From Candidatus Saccharimonadota bacterium (lineage in GTDB: Bacteria; Patescibacteriota; Saccharimonadia; Saccharimonadales; Saccharimonadaceae), in contig JAFYXW010000010.1 of the NCBI GenBank assembly GCA_017557865.1, positions 1-61,331 on the forward strand: DNA of 61,331 nt, written 5' to 3'. Positions within the stretch are counted from its first letter, which is position 1; each line of letters begins with the position of its first letter. Positions 17,215 to 28,177 of the stretch are shown one piece after another. The notes under the pieces were generated by a model. That model saw only the letters and a list, made by a program, of their open reading frames with translations, ran no database searches and was not told the DNA's origin. The position numbers and the translations under genes were made by a program.

Positions 17215-18192
17215 ATGATGGATTTAATCTTACCAATTATCTTACTTGTAGTCGGTTTCGTCCTATTGATAAAGGGCGCAGATTGGTTGGTTGATGGTGC
17301 TTCGTCTATTGCGACACATTTTAGAGTGTCTAAGACTTTGATTGGCTTAACTATCATCGCTTTTGGTACAAGTGCGCCGGAGCTTGCAGTGTCGATTTCG
17401 TCACTCGCGAATGGTTCTACGGATATGCTGTTGGGTAACGTGATTGGTAGTAACATTATGAACGTGCTGCTCCTTATTGGTATTGGTGCGATTATTTGCC
17501 CAATCAAGGTAAGTCGCGAAACTACCAAAAAAGAGCTGCCAATTTTACTTCTGATTTCTACAGCGTTAGTGGTGCTATTTCTGGACATTTCTTTAAATGA
17601 CGAACCAAGTAACTCGATTACGCGTAGCGACGCAATTGTGTGTCTTTTGTTCTTCGCAATCTTCCTTTATTACTTAATCGTAATGGCAAAACGAAATCGC
17701 GAAACCAAAGCTACAAAAAAAGAGAAGCCAAAATACAAAATGGGAATGGCTTGTATTATGTCGGTGGTAGGTTTAGTTGGCTTGGTTGGCGGTTCGCAAC
17801 TGGTAGTAGGTAGTGCTACCGATATTGCCCATATGATGGGCGTGTCTGATCGTATTATCGCTCTTACTATTATTGCACTAGGTACGTCTTTGCCGGAATT
17901 AGTAACGACAATTGTTGCAGCGCGCAAGAAAGAAACCGATTTAATCGTAGGTAATATTATCGGCTCGAATATCTTTAATATTTGTATCGTGATGGGTTTA
18001 CCGGTAGCAATATTCGGCACGATCACGCCGGAGAGCTTTGAGATGATAGACATCGTGATGATGATTTTGTCGGCACTACTATTATTTATTGTGACGCGGC
18101 GTGACGAAAAAGTTTCGCGGCGTGAGGGTGCGTTGATGTTGTTAGTCTTCGTAGTGTACTATGGTTACATTGTATACGGAGCACTGGCGTGA
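17215..18192 (+). CDS. calcium/sodium antiporter of the CaCA family (YrbG-like)
   Basis: 325 residues, about ten membrane helices, built as two inverted repeats. Each half carries the ion-binding alpha motif: GTSAPELAVSISSLANG with GNVIGSNIMN (about 51-85) and GTSLPELVTTIVAARK with GNIIGSNIFN (about 223-255). The family exchanges Na+ or H+ for Ca2+ across the cell membrane. A loop rich in Lys (about 160-177) separates the halves. TATAAA lies 8 nt before the ATG, so the transcript is almost leaderless. The ATG at 17218 is an alternative start. The stop overlaps the next gene's GTG. Confidence 0.9.
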   Translation: MMDLILPIILLVVGFVLLIKGADWLVDGASSIATHFRVSKTLIGLTIIAFGTSAPELAVSISSLANGSTDMLLGNVIGSNIMNVLLLIGIGAIICPIKVSRETTKKELPILLLISTALVVLFLDISLNDEPSNSITRSDAIVCLLFFAIFLYYLIVMAKRNRETKATKKEKPKYKMGMACIMSVVGLVGLVGGSQLVVGSATDIAHMMGVSDRIIALTIIALGTSLPELVTTIVAARKKETDLIVGNIIGSNIFNICIVMGLPVAIFGTITPESFEMIDIVMMILSALLLFIVTRRDEKVSRREGALMLLVFVVYYGYIVYGALA

Positions 18193-19115
18193 ACTGGTTA
18201 GTTCTAGTTGCAATTGCTACTTTGCTGGACTCGGCTAGAATTTTTATTGATAACTATACGTCTGACTATTATTTTAAAGGTAAAGATGCAGTCTCGCAAA
18301 AGTTTTTTTACGGCTATGCGATTTTAATAACGGCGATACCAATCTTAATTATACATAGTGGGGATATTTTTAGTACAAGTATTACTACGATATTACTTTT
18401 GATTTTGTCTGGTTTTATGCACGGGATTTCGGGGATTCCGTATTTCAAGGCGCTGGAGCTAGATGATTCGACTAATTTAGGTATTTTTATTCAGATGGCG
18501 CCAATATTATATTTGGTGCTGGGCTGCCTATTTCTTGGTGAGTCGTTTTCGGCTTGGCAATTAGTGGCAATTGCAGTAATTCTTTTGGCACCGATTTTGA
18601 TTGTAGCTACCACTAGAAAACGTAGTCGTAAAATTAGATTACGTGCGGTGTTTTATTCATTTATATATGTATTTATAGCTGTGGTAAGTAATTTGATTTT
18701 TGTGCAAGTAAGTGGCAGTGGCGACCTGTCGCTTTTGCCGGAAGTCGGTTTGATTATGGTAGGGAAAAGTATCGCAAACCTTACAATTGTTTATTCGATA
18801 CCGAAGTTAAGACGGAGATTTAAATATGTGGCGAAAACTAGCCACTACAAAGTGCTACGCCCGATGATTTGTAATCACCTAATTGGATTTATCAAAGAGT
18901 TCGCGTATCGTGGGGCATTAATTGCAGCCCCAGCGGTAGCTATTGCGTCGGCGGCGTCTGATTCGGTGACGCCGGTCGTGATTTTCTTTATGGGCATCGT
19001 GCTTTCTATTATCTGGCCAAACTTTGGCCGCGAGAAGTTAAATCGCAAAAACGTAATAGTGCATTTGATAGCTACAATACTGGTAGTAACGGGAATCATA
19101 ATCCTACAATTTTAG
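18189..19115 (+). CDS. EamA-like (DMT superfamily) transporter
   Basis: 308 residues with about ten membrane helices. The GTG start overlaps the previous stop (GTGA). The helix layout, the short KGKDAVSQ-type N-terminal loop and the motif LGIFIQMAPILYLVLGCLFLG followed by ESFSAWQ at the end of the first five-helix half are typical of EamA/DMT metabolite transporters. The substrate cannot be told. The second half retains LSIIWPNFGREKLNRK near the C-terminus. Coupled translation with the CaCA exchanger suggests joint expression. Confidence 0.75.
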   Translation: MNWLVLVAIATLLDSARIFIDNYTSDYYFKGKDAVSQKFFYGYAILITAIPILIIHSGDIFSTSITTILLLILSGFMHGISGIPYFKALELDDSTNLGIFIQMAPILYLVLGCLFLGESFSAWQLVAIAVILLAPILIVATTRKRSRKIRLRAVFYSFIYVFIAVVSNLIFVQVSGSGDLSLLPEVGLIMVGKSIANLTIVYSIPKLRRRFKYVAKTSHYKVLRPMICNHLIGFIKEFAYRGALIAAPAVAIASAASDSVTPVVIFFMGIVLSIIWPNFGREKLNRKNVIVHLIATILVVTGIIILQF

Positions 19116-19142
19116 CGGTGTTATGCTATAATAATTATATAT

Positions 19143-19216
19143 GGTGCTTTGGCGGAGTGGTTACGCAGCGGTCTGCAAAACCGCGTACACCGGTTCAATT
19201 CCGGTAGGCACCTCCA
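19143..19216 (+). tRNA. tRNA-Cys (anticodon GCA)
   Basis: Acceptor GGTGCTT / AGGCACC, anticodon loop CTGCAAA within GCGGT/ACCGC, T-arm CCGG-TTCAATT-CCGG, discriminator T and encoded CCA. TATAAT (19129-19134) lies just upstream. Confidence 0.94.
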
Positions 19217-19244
19217 TAATTTAATATCTAAAAAGGAGATTAAA

Positions 19245-19817
19245 ATGCCAACATGGGCAATCGTACTCCTGATTATCGTGGGCGTAGTTTTGCTATTTGC
19301 AGTGATAATCGCAGGGATGTATAATTCACTAGTAAAACTTAATACTCGTGTAGACGAAGCATGGTCTGACATCACCGTTCAGCTCAAGCGTCGTGCGGAT
19401 CTTATCCCAAATTTGGTAGAGACCGTAAAAGGTTATGCCAAACACGAGAGCGAAGCTATTAAACAAGTTTCTGAAGCTCGCGCAAAGATGATGGGCGCAA
19501 GAAGCGTTGCAAGTACTGCAGAAGCAGATCGTTCTATGCTTGGTGCACTTTCTCGCATCATGGCCGTGTCCGAATCTTACCCAGATCTAAAAGCTGATAA
19601 GAACTTCCAACAGCTTTCTTCTGAACTTACTGATACTGAAGATAAGGTACAAGCATCTCGTCGTTTCTACAATGCAGGTGTTAAAGATCTTAATACTAAA
19701 ATTAGTATTTTCCCATACAACATTTTGTTCCACAGCTTCAAAAAGCGTGACTTCTACAACGTAGAAGAAAGTGAATACAAAGCCATGGACAAAGCTGCTC
19801 CAAAGGTAGAGTTCTAA
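19245..19817 (+). CDS. lemA: LemA family protein
   Basis: 190 residues from the ATG at 19245, which has AAAAGGAG 6 nt upstream. A longer frame that begins inside tRNA-Cys is rejected. An N-terminal membrane anchor (about 3-25) is followed by a long helical domain with the LemA signatures YNSLVKLNTRVDEAWSDI, QLKRRADLIPNLVETVKGYA and ASRRFYNAGVKDLNTKI. LemA proteins are inner-membrane proteins of uncertain function, commonly encoded next to membrane proteases. Here htpX follows after 6 nt, the classic pairing. Confidence 0.95.
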   Translation: MPTWAIVLLIIVGVVLLFAVIIAGMYNSLVKLNTRVDEAWSDITVQLKRRADLIPNLVETVKGYAKHESEAIKQVSEARAKMMGARSVASTAEADRSMLGALSRIMAVSESYPDLKADKNFQQLSSELTDTEDKVQASRRFYNAGVKDLNTKISIFPYNILFHSFKKRDFYNVEESEYKAMDKAAPKVEF

Positions 19818-19823
19818 TTAAAA

Positions 19824-20682
19824 ATGTATAAGCAAATAGCCCAGAACAAACGTAGAACTATATACATTATGATAATTTTTGTCATAATGATAGCTGCGAT
19901 TGCTGGGCTTTTTGCTTGGTATTATAAAGATGCGTGGCTTGCTGTGTGGGTCACTGTCGTGGCGATAGCGTATGCTGTATTTCAATATTTTATGTCAGCA
20001 TCTATCGCTACGACAATGACTGGCGCGAAGGAAATCCAAAAAAAGGATAATCCGCGTTTTTATAATATCGTAGAAAATCTTTCGATTACGACTGGGCTAC
20101 CAATGCCAAAAGTTTATATTATTAACGATCCAGCGCCAAACGCATTTGCGACAGGCCGCGATCCAAAGCATGCGATTGTGGCGGCAACTACCGGCCTAAT
20201 CGATATCATGGACGACAAAGAATTAACAGCCGTAATGGCGCACGAAATGTCGCACGTAAAAAACTATGACATTAGGGTTTCGATGATCGTATTTGGTCTA
20301 GTTTGTATGATGGGTCTAATTTCTGACATCGCATTTAGAATGATGTTCTATGGTAATAGGCGTCGCAATAATGAAGGTAGTCCAGTGGGCTATGTGTTGA
20401 TTTTGCTTGCAGCAATTTTGTCGCCGATTTGTGCGGCGATTGCACAAATGGCAGTGTCGCGCCAGCGCGAATATTTGGCGGATGCATCGGCAGTAAACAT
20501 TACGCGCTATCCAGAAGGTATGATTTCTGCACTTAAGAAATTGCAAGCGCACTCTCAGCCAATGAAACGTCAAAACTCGGCGGCAGCGTCACTATATATT
20601 AATAATCCTTTGAGGAAAGGCTTCTTTAGCAATTTGTTTAGTACGCACCCGCCGATTGAAAAACGGATCGAAAGGCTCGAGA

Positions 20683-20702
<20 letters not shown>
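19824..20702 (+). CDS. htpX: membrane zinc metalloprotease HtpX
   Basis: 292-residue M48-family integral membrane protease for quality control of membrane proteins. Two N-terminal helices (about 12-33 and 37-57) precede the cytosolic zinc site: HEMSHVKNYD (about 139-148) with the third ligand in REYLADASAV (about 217). Two more hydrophobic stretches lie between them. It ends FSTHPPIEKRIERLE, a typical HtpX C-terminal motif. It forms an operon with lemA and overlaps the next gene by about 20 nt. Confidence 0.95.
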
Positions 20703-23638
<2,936 letters not shown>

Positions 23639-23667
23639 TTGATTTTTGATAAAAAAATTGCTATAAT
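23639..23667 (+). promoter_or_regulatory. promoter of tRNA-Glu
   Basis: TTGATT (23639-23644), 17-nt spacer, TATAAT (23662-23667), 16 nt before the tRNA. It overlaps the ligA stop region. Confidence 0.65.
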
Positions 23668-23683
23668 AAATATGCGTTTATAC

Positions 23684-23758
23684 GGTCTCGTAGTATAGCG
23701 GTTAGTACATCGGGTTTTCATCCCGACAATGCGGGTTCGACTCCCGCCGAGATCACCA
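23684..23758 (+). tRNA. tRNA-Glu (anticodon TTC), attachment site of the serine integrase element
   Basis: Acceptor GGTCTCG / CGAGATC, anticodon loop TTTTCAT within TCGGG/CCCGA, T-arm GCGGG-TTCGACT-CCCGC, encoded CCA. The integrase gene on the opposite strand ends inside it (stop at 23718-23720), so 41 bp of the tRNA double as integrase coding sequence. This marks the left end of an integrated element. Confidence 0.95.
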
Positions 23759-25316
23759 TTTCGGAGTTGCTGCCATCGCAGGACTCTTTTTTGTTGTGAA
23801 TAACGGAGAAGAGTGGGCTTAAATCGTCCGTTCCAAAAATTTTCTCCTTGATATCGAAGTGTAAGCCATTTGGAAACAGCATTTTTTGGAACGCCTGTCT
23901 CGTCTCGAGGTCGGCGTCTTTCCAGAGTTTGGCCGGCTTTGTCATGAAATTGCACACGTAATCTATTGTGGCTTCATTTAAGCCTTGATTCCGTTCCAAT
24001 TTATCAATTTCTCGTCGCAGGTCTTGGCGCTTCTGTTCTAAAGCCTCACTATACCTGTTTTTATCGTCAATTGTGATCTTGCCATCCAACATAGCGTCTA
24101 CCGCTTCTATCAGCTTCTTGTCGATATCCGATATCGCCTCGCGGCGCTGTGCTAGCTCGCGTGTAGTATCGCCGAGCTTCTTGGCCGCGGTACGCTTCAC
24201 TATTTCTTTAAATAGCTTGATCGTGCCCTCGCTAGGCGTGATTTCCTCTAGGAAGTCTACAAATAGTTGGTGCATTTGCTCGATCGGGACTGAACTATGG
24301 CCTTTTGTCGTGCAGTGATATCGCGGCGACCTCTTACCAGCTGAGCTTCGTGGCGCGCTAGATCGTATCAGCGTTCCACATTTTGAGCAAATCAATAGTT
24401 TACGCAATGGATATAGCTCGCTATTACTCGGCACTAGCGGAGCGCGTTTGCCACTTAGGATCCTTTGGTTCTTATTGTAAGTATCAATATCAATAAGACC
24501 GTCAAAGTCCTTGATCTTGGTCGGCTTGCCGTCTAGTAGGTTCTTGGACGTGTTATAACCGGCGTAAACCGATTGACGCAAAATACCAAGCATGGTGTTC
24601 AAAGTGATAGGCTTACCGTTCTTACCATTTACGCCCATCTTGTGCGCTAGGTTTACTAGCTCCATAGGCGCTATATCGCCCTCGGAGAAACGATTCAGTA
24701 GGAATTGGATATTCTTGCCAATATCGTTTGTTTCGTCGATCTCGAGCGTGTTATGGTGCTTTTTCTTGCCGTCGTTGGTATATTCACCAGTCATGATTGG
24801 CTTAAGTTTCAGTCCTATCGGCGCTTGCGACATCCACCAACCATAGCTAGCAAGTAGCGACATATCATCCTTAACGGTCTTAGACTTAATATCGTTATCG
24901 AGTTGGTGAACCGATAATGCGATATTAAGCATGAAACGTCCGGTCGGCGATTCGTCGATCACTTCTTGCGTAGAGCGTAACGTAACGCCACATTTGGCTA
25001 GGATGAAACCAATATCGTTAAAGAATGACGTCATATCGCGAGAAATACGCGATACGTTATAGACGACCACGTGATCTATGCGCCCTTTGCGTTTAGCGAT
25101 ATCTGCTAGCATCTTTTGGAGTTCTGGGCGGTGTGCGGTTTTGGCCGAAATACCGGCGTCGGTATACCAGCCAATTATTTCTATGTCGTTTTGGTTTGCG
25201 TATTTTTGTATTGCAAGTCTTTGGTTTTCCAAAGAAGCGCCGTAAGTTTGTTCTTCCGTCGAGACGCGAGTGTAGCCGAACGCAATGCGTTTTACTCCAT
25301 CGTTCATTAACAACAT
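23718..25316 (-). CDS. large serine recombinase (site-specific integrase)
   Basis: 532 residues. The N-terminal resolvase domain (about 10-160) has the catalytic serine in YTRVSTEEQ (Ser19) and the arginine-containing YNVSRISRDM. Next come the recombinase domain (about 175-290), a zinc ribbon (CSKCG, then a second Cys/His site YHCTTKGH, about 305-345) and a coiled-coil segment (about 365-440). These enzymes integrate and excise mobile elements without homology. The last eight residues (GVEPALSG) are encoded by the antisense of tRNA-Glu, so the stop codon comes from the attachment site and the C-terminus would change on excision. It starts 1 nt after the upstream gene, with AAAAGGTGG as ribosome-binding site. 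Confidence 0.94.
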   Translation of the reverse strand: MLLMNDGVKRIAFGYTRVSTEEQTYGASLENQRLAIQKYANQNDIEIIGWYTDAGISAKTAHRPELQKMLADIAKRKGRIDHVVVYNVSRISRDMTSFFNDIGFILAKCGVTLRSTQEVIDESPTGRFMLNIALSVHQLDNDIKSKTVKDDMSLLASYGWWMSQAPIGLKLKPIMTGEYTNDGKKKHHNTLEIDETNDIGKNIQFLLNRFSEGDIAPMELVNLAHKMGVNGKNGKPITLNTMLGILRQSVYAGYNTSKNLLDGKPTKIKDFDGLIDIDTYNKNQRILSGKRAPLVPSNSELYPLRKLLICSKCGTLIRSSAPRSSAGKRSPRYHCTTKGHSSVPIEQMHQLFVDFLEEITPSEGTIKLFKEIVKRTAAKKLGDTTRELAQRREAISDIDKKLIEAVDAMLDGKITIDDKNRYSEALEQKRQDLRREIDKLERNQGLNEATIDYVCNFMTKPAKLWKDADLETRQAFQKMLFPNGLHFDIKEKIFGTDDLSPLFSVIHNKKESCDGSNSEMVISAGVEPALSG

Positions 25317-25317
25317 A

Positions 25318-25539
25318 CTATACCACCTTTTCGCCAGAATGGACGATTTTTATATCAATAAGATCGCTAGCGATACGGTGCATTAGTCCGATCAGGTTGG
25401 CAAGCTCTAGATCTGAGATTTTATCAGAGTCTGCTTTGCCTAGCAGTTTGCGCGCTTCTTTGGTGGAGATTATAATCTCGTTTGAACACAGAAAACTATC
25501 TTTATATTTCTGTGCTTTCTTGTAAGGGGTTCTAGGCAT
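25318..25539 (-). CDS. small protein upstream of the integrase
   Basis: 73 residues, unknown. It is basic at the start (PRTPYKKAQKYKD) and then has two predicted helices (TKEARKLLGK and SDLELANLIGLMHRIASDLI). GAAAGG lies 5 nt before the ATG. The tight coupling to the integrase (1-nt gap) suggests a recombination directionality or regulatory partner, which is inference only. Operator-like repeats lie just upstream. Confidence 0.65.
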   Translation of the reverse strand: MPRTPYKKAQKYKDSFLCSNEIIISTKEARKLLGKADSDKISDLELANLIGLMHRIASDLIDIKIVHSGEKVV

Positions 25540-25574
25540 GAAAGCCTTTCTAATGTACTCGAATAGTACTTATT

Positions 25575-25589
25575 GCTCGAATATCGAGC
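25575..25589. promoter_or_regulatory. operator-like palindrome before the integrase operon
   Basis: Perfect inverted repeat GCTCGA-ATA-TCGAGC. It lies 36 nt upstream of the 73-residue gene, next to a weak minus-strand -10 (TACTAT, 25568-25563), where a repressor would block transcription of the integrase operon. Confidence 0.5.
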
Positions 25590-25596
25590 GTTGCTT

Positions 25597-25637
25597 CCCA
25601 CCGAGTGTGCTCCCCACCGAGCACACTCCCCACCAAG
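25597..25637. repeat. three 16-bp iterons with an embedded 10-bp inverted repeat
   Basis: CCCACCGAG starts at 25597, CCCACCGAG at 25613 and CCCACCAAG at 25629, a 16-bp period. The spacers of copies 1 and 2 are inverted: GAGTGTGCTC (25603-25612) pairs perfectly with GAGCACACTC (25619-25628) around CCCACC. This could be an operator, a recombination site or a replication iteron of the element. Confidence 0.7.
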
Positions 25638-25772
25638 GTTAAAGTTAAAAAAGACACCCAAATAGGTGCCGCAATTTAACTAGTTCCAATTATACCCGCT
25701 AATGGTTAGTCGAGCAAGCATAAGCATTTTGAGAGCTTGTATTTTTCCACAAATTAAGGTTAAATACAAAAA

Positions 25773-25860
25773 CCTTGCGAGAGTATCCGCAATTTTTTCG
25801 TTAAACAAAAACCTAGCCACATAGGTGCGTACTTTAGATAAGTTAGGTCGTCTCGCAAGG
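25773..25860 (+). ncRNA. structured 5' leader of the zinc-ribbon gene, closed by a 10-bp stem
   Basis: CCTTGCGAGA (25773-25782) pairs perfectly with TCTCGCAAGG (25851-25860). Inside lies a second hairpin ACCTA-GCCACA-TAGGT (about 25811-25826). The closing stem ends 3 nt before the AAGGAG ribosome-binding site of the downstream gene. This is the size and position of a cis-regulatory RNA. I do not recognise the class. Confidence 0.5.
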
Positions 25861-25874
25861 ACTAAGGAGTTTAT

Positions 25875-26084
25875 ATGAGTAAGTTATCTACTGACAATCC
25901 AAAGGCCGCTCAAAAGCGCCACAAATGCCCGAAATGCGGCAAAGAATATATCGGTTATCCTGCGTTGTCGCGTGAAGATAATAAGACGGAAATATGCCCT
26001 AGATGCGGACTGAATGAAGCCTTATTCTTTTACGCTGAAGATCTTAATGGCCGTACTTGCAATTCTTGGTTCAAAGAAGAATAG
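25875..26084 (+). CDS. small zinc-ribbon protein, phage/ICE-type
   Basis: 69 residues with two CxxC pairs (CPKCGKEYIG at about 18-27 and CPRCGLNEAL at about 41-50) separated by the segment YPALSREDNKTEI, a pattern familiar from small phage and integrative-element proteins. AAGGAG lies 5 nt before the ATG. The last 63 bases overlap, tail to tail, the end of the minus-strand gene at 26022. It is the only plus-strand gene of the element and carries a structured leader. Likely nucleic-acid binding, role unknown. Confidence 0.7.
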   Translation: MSKLSTDNPKAAQKRHKCPKCGKEYIGYPALSREDNKTEICPRCGLNEALFFYAEDLNGRTCNSWFKEE

Positions 26085-26798
26085 CGACTCGCCAAAATAG
26101 TGGTGGTGCTTTTTTAACATCTCTACTGCTTTTTTATTTCGTTTGACTATCGTTAATACCTTATTACAATTATCCGCAAAAATTATACCTTCTAATTTTT
26201 TACTTTTTAGAAATAATTCTTCTATTTCTGGAAAGAATAAAGGAAATGCCGGCTCGGCTCCTTGTTTCGGTTTATTTCGACAAACAAAGTATGAGCCAAG
26301 CATAGTCATATCTTCAGCAATAAACCATATTGGAATATCTTTACTATCTATGTCGAAAGTCTTTGAGAGATGATCTTTATATTCATCTATTTTTGAATAA
26401 TGGGCCTTAAACGAATCAACAAAATTTGCTTTGTAGTCTTCTTCATTCGCTTTTGATTTTAATTCTCTAAAAGACGTGACTGAATCATGATCTTTAAACT
26501 TTTCTTTTATTTCTTCTTCTACGGATTGTTTTATTTTGACATTTTCTCTACGTTGCAAGCTTCCTTTTTTGCCACGACCATGGGCATCATATTCAAAATG
26601 CTCTAAGCCATAGATTTTACCATTGTAATTGGAATATATATCTGGTCGTTCAAAAGAATGCCATTCTCTAAGAATTGCCTTTCTTTTTTCTGGGCCTACA
26701 CCAAATGGCGAAATGCTAAAGACGAAATTGTTATCGCTATGGAACAAATAGTGTTCTAGAATTCGTTTAGCTTCGCCACGTATATCATTTTGTTCCAT
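26022..26798 (-). CDS. unknown protein of the modification cluster, possible nuclease subunit
   Basis: 258 residues. An N-terminal segment FERPDIYSNYNGKIYGLEHFEY (about 49-70) looks like a relaxed PD-(D/E)XK core (Asp53, Glu66) but the usual lysine is missing. A basic HGRGKKGSLQRR stretch follows, then a helical middle and an aromatic C-terminus (HHHYFGESLFFFEPR). It has no gap to the upstream nuclease-like gene. Restriction activity is possible but unproven. Its 3' end overlaps the convergent zinc-ribbon gene by 63 bp. Confidence 0.6.
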   Translation of the reverse strand: MEQNDIRGEAKRILEHYLFHSDNNFVFSISPFGVGPEKRKAILREWHSFERPDIYSNYNGKIYGLEHFEYDAHGRGKKGSLQRRENVKIKQSVEEEIKEKFKDHDSVTSFRELKSKANEEDYKANFVDSFKAHYSKIDEYKDHLSKTFDIDSKDIPIWFIAEDMTMLGSYFVCRNKPKQGAEPAFPLFFPEIEELFLKSKKLEGIIFADNCNKVLTIVKRNKKAVEMLKKHHHYFGESLFFFEPRIASTAIKIFSVKE

Positions 26799-27302
26799 TT
26801 AGATTTTTGGCACTAGTGAGTTCTGGTTAATAAATCCGCCATCGACATCCCATACGCCAATTTGCATTTTCTTTACATGCGTTTTGTCGCCGAAATCTAG
26901 AATATCTTCTCGTTTTAGATTTCTAAATAGTGATTCTAAACTACCAAGGCTAATAGGTGACAACAAATATGCCTCTTCTGGATCACAAAGCTTACAATAC
27001 GCCCACAATTGTCCCAAATCGTGTAGATTTAGTTGCGTCTTCTTTGCTTCGATGAAGAAGATTTTCGCATCATTTTCCCACTTTACTATGCCTAAAACAT
27101 CTATTTGTATTTTTAGGCCTACTGTTTGAGGATACCTGTCCAACACCCCATTCTTTTCCAGTACGGAATCTAGGTAATATGCATGCGTATCAAGTGTTGT
27201 TATCATGCATTGTTGGCCTCGATATTTATCGTGCAAATGGCTGTCAAGCCACGCGCGCATAGGCTCATATAGATCAAATTCGCTTCCAGAAAAATTATTC
27301 AT
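26799..27302 (-). CDS. PD-(D/E)XK nuclease-like protein of the modification cluster
   Basis: 167 residues. The core IQIDVLGIVKW...KIFFIEAKK gives Asp68, Glu85 and Lys87 in the spacing of a PD-(D/E)XK nuclease. A following helix DLGQLWAYCKLCDPEEAYLL is also typical of this fold. It lies between two methylase-side genes and the 258-residue protein, overlapping the upstream gene by 8 nt. A restriction endonuclease subunit is the best guess. Its small size suggests it works with a partner. Confidence 0.68.
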   Translation of the reverse strand: MNNFSGSEFDLYEPMRAWLDSHLHDKYRGQQCMITTLDTHAYYLDSVLEKNGVLDRYPQTVGLKIQIDVLGIVKWENDAKIFFIEAKKTQLNLHDLGQLWAYCKLCDPEEAYLLSPISLGSLESLFRNLKREDILDFGDKTHVKKMQIGVWDVDGGFINQNSLVPKI

Positions 27303-28176
27303 GATACCCCAACTCTCTGGCTAAATCTGTCCATGATTCAAAATGTTTTCCGCGAATACTATCAGGAAGCGACTCATCATTCTCGCCTGGGTGGCTAGGT
27401 TTAACTTTTCGTTTTATTGGTTTTTCCCAATAATATTTATGTGTAGTTTCTGGAGAAGTTACGGCGAGCAACTCTTTAGCATATTTCTCTAAAGCACGCT
27501 CTTTATGGGCAATATTGAAACCGACCGTCAAAAATTCATTGGCCCATATCTTTAGTTGATGCTCTTTCTTCCAATAGAATGGCTTACCTTCGTTATATTT
27601 CTTTAGATTAGAATCTCTGAAATTCGGGTGTCCAAAATCAATAGTTTGTACAGGAACGTCTAGATCCTTGAGCATATTAGCGAGGTCAATTACCATTTGC
27701 CAGTTGCCTGGAACTTCAATATATACCCTGTGATGGCCTTCTTGCCCAAACGCAATGTTGCTTGCTCGAATATATCCGGTCACATCTGCAACACCGCGAA
27801 GCAAAGCGCGTTTTTCTTCCTTCGTTATATTGAATAAATCGCGATTCATAGTCATGGTACTATGTCTTACTCCGTTATTTATCAAGCGGAGTATCTCCCT
27901 CATCGCATAATCTTCATTCGGTTTAGAAAAAGAAATAATCGTTGAACGTCCAGATGATTTATTGTCAGAAATGGTCAGCTTATTGCCAATAAGTGGTTCT
28001 ACGATATTACGTATATCAGCAATACTTGCTCTAACATAGATCGGGACTTCGCGCCCTTCGTCGTCCATTAAGTTTTTATGCGGAATATCTATCGAAATAG
28101 TTGTTTCCGTATTGCCTCTGTGGACCTCGCCATTTCCAAGAGTCATACCTAGCAAATACGCCATCTGCACGTTCAT
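27295..28176 (-). CDS. LAGLIDADG-like protein of the modification cluster
   Basis: 293 residues from the ATG at 28176, chosen for its AAAGGAG site (9-nt spacing). An earlier in-frame ATG lies inside the methylase gene. Two LAGLIDADG-like helices are visible: MAYLLGMTLGNGEV (about 5-18) and ALLRGVADVTGYIR (about 124-137). The acidic residues that bind metal are replaced by Asn and Thr, so it may bind DNA without homing-nuclease activity or cut with other residues. The C-terminus ends in a short helix (ESWTDLARELGYHE). It starts right after the C5 methylase stop. A target-recognition or restriction role is inference. Confidence 0.6.
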   Translation of the reverse strand: MNVQMAYLLGMTLGNGEVHRGNTETTISIDIPHKNLMDDEGREVPIYVRASIADIRNIVEPLIGNKLTISDNKSSGRSTIISFSKPNEDYAMREILRLINNGVRHSTMTMNRDLFNITKEEKRALLRGVADVTGYIRASNIAFGQEGHHRVYIEVPGNWQMVIDLANMLKDLDVPVQTIDFGHPNFRDSNLKKYNEGKPFYWKKEHQLKIWANEFLTVGFNIAHKERALEKYAKELLAVTSPETTHKYYWEKPIKRKVKPSHPGENDESLPDSIRGKHFESWTDLARELGYHE

Positions 28177-28177
28177 G

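Noticed and set aside
19149-19244. Longer start for LemA
   Set aside because: The extension lies inside tRNA-Cys. The ATG at 19245 has a good ribosome-binding site.
25597-25637. CRISPR-like repeat array
   Set aside because: Only three short units with 7-bp gaps, no spacers of CRISPR length and no cas genes anywhere in the window.
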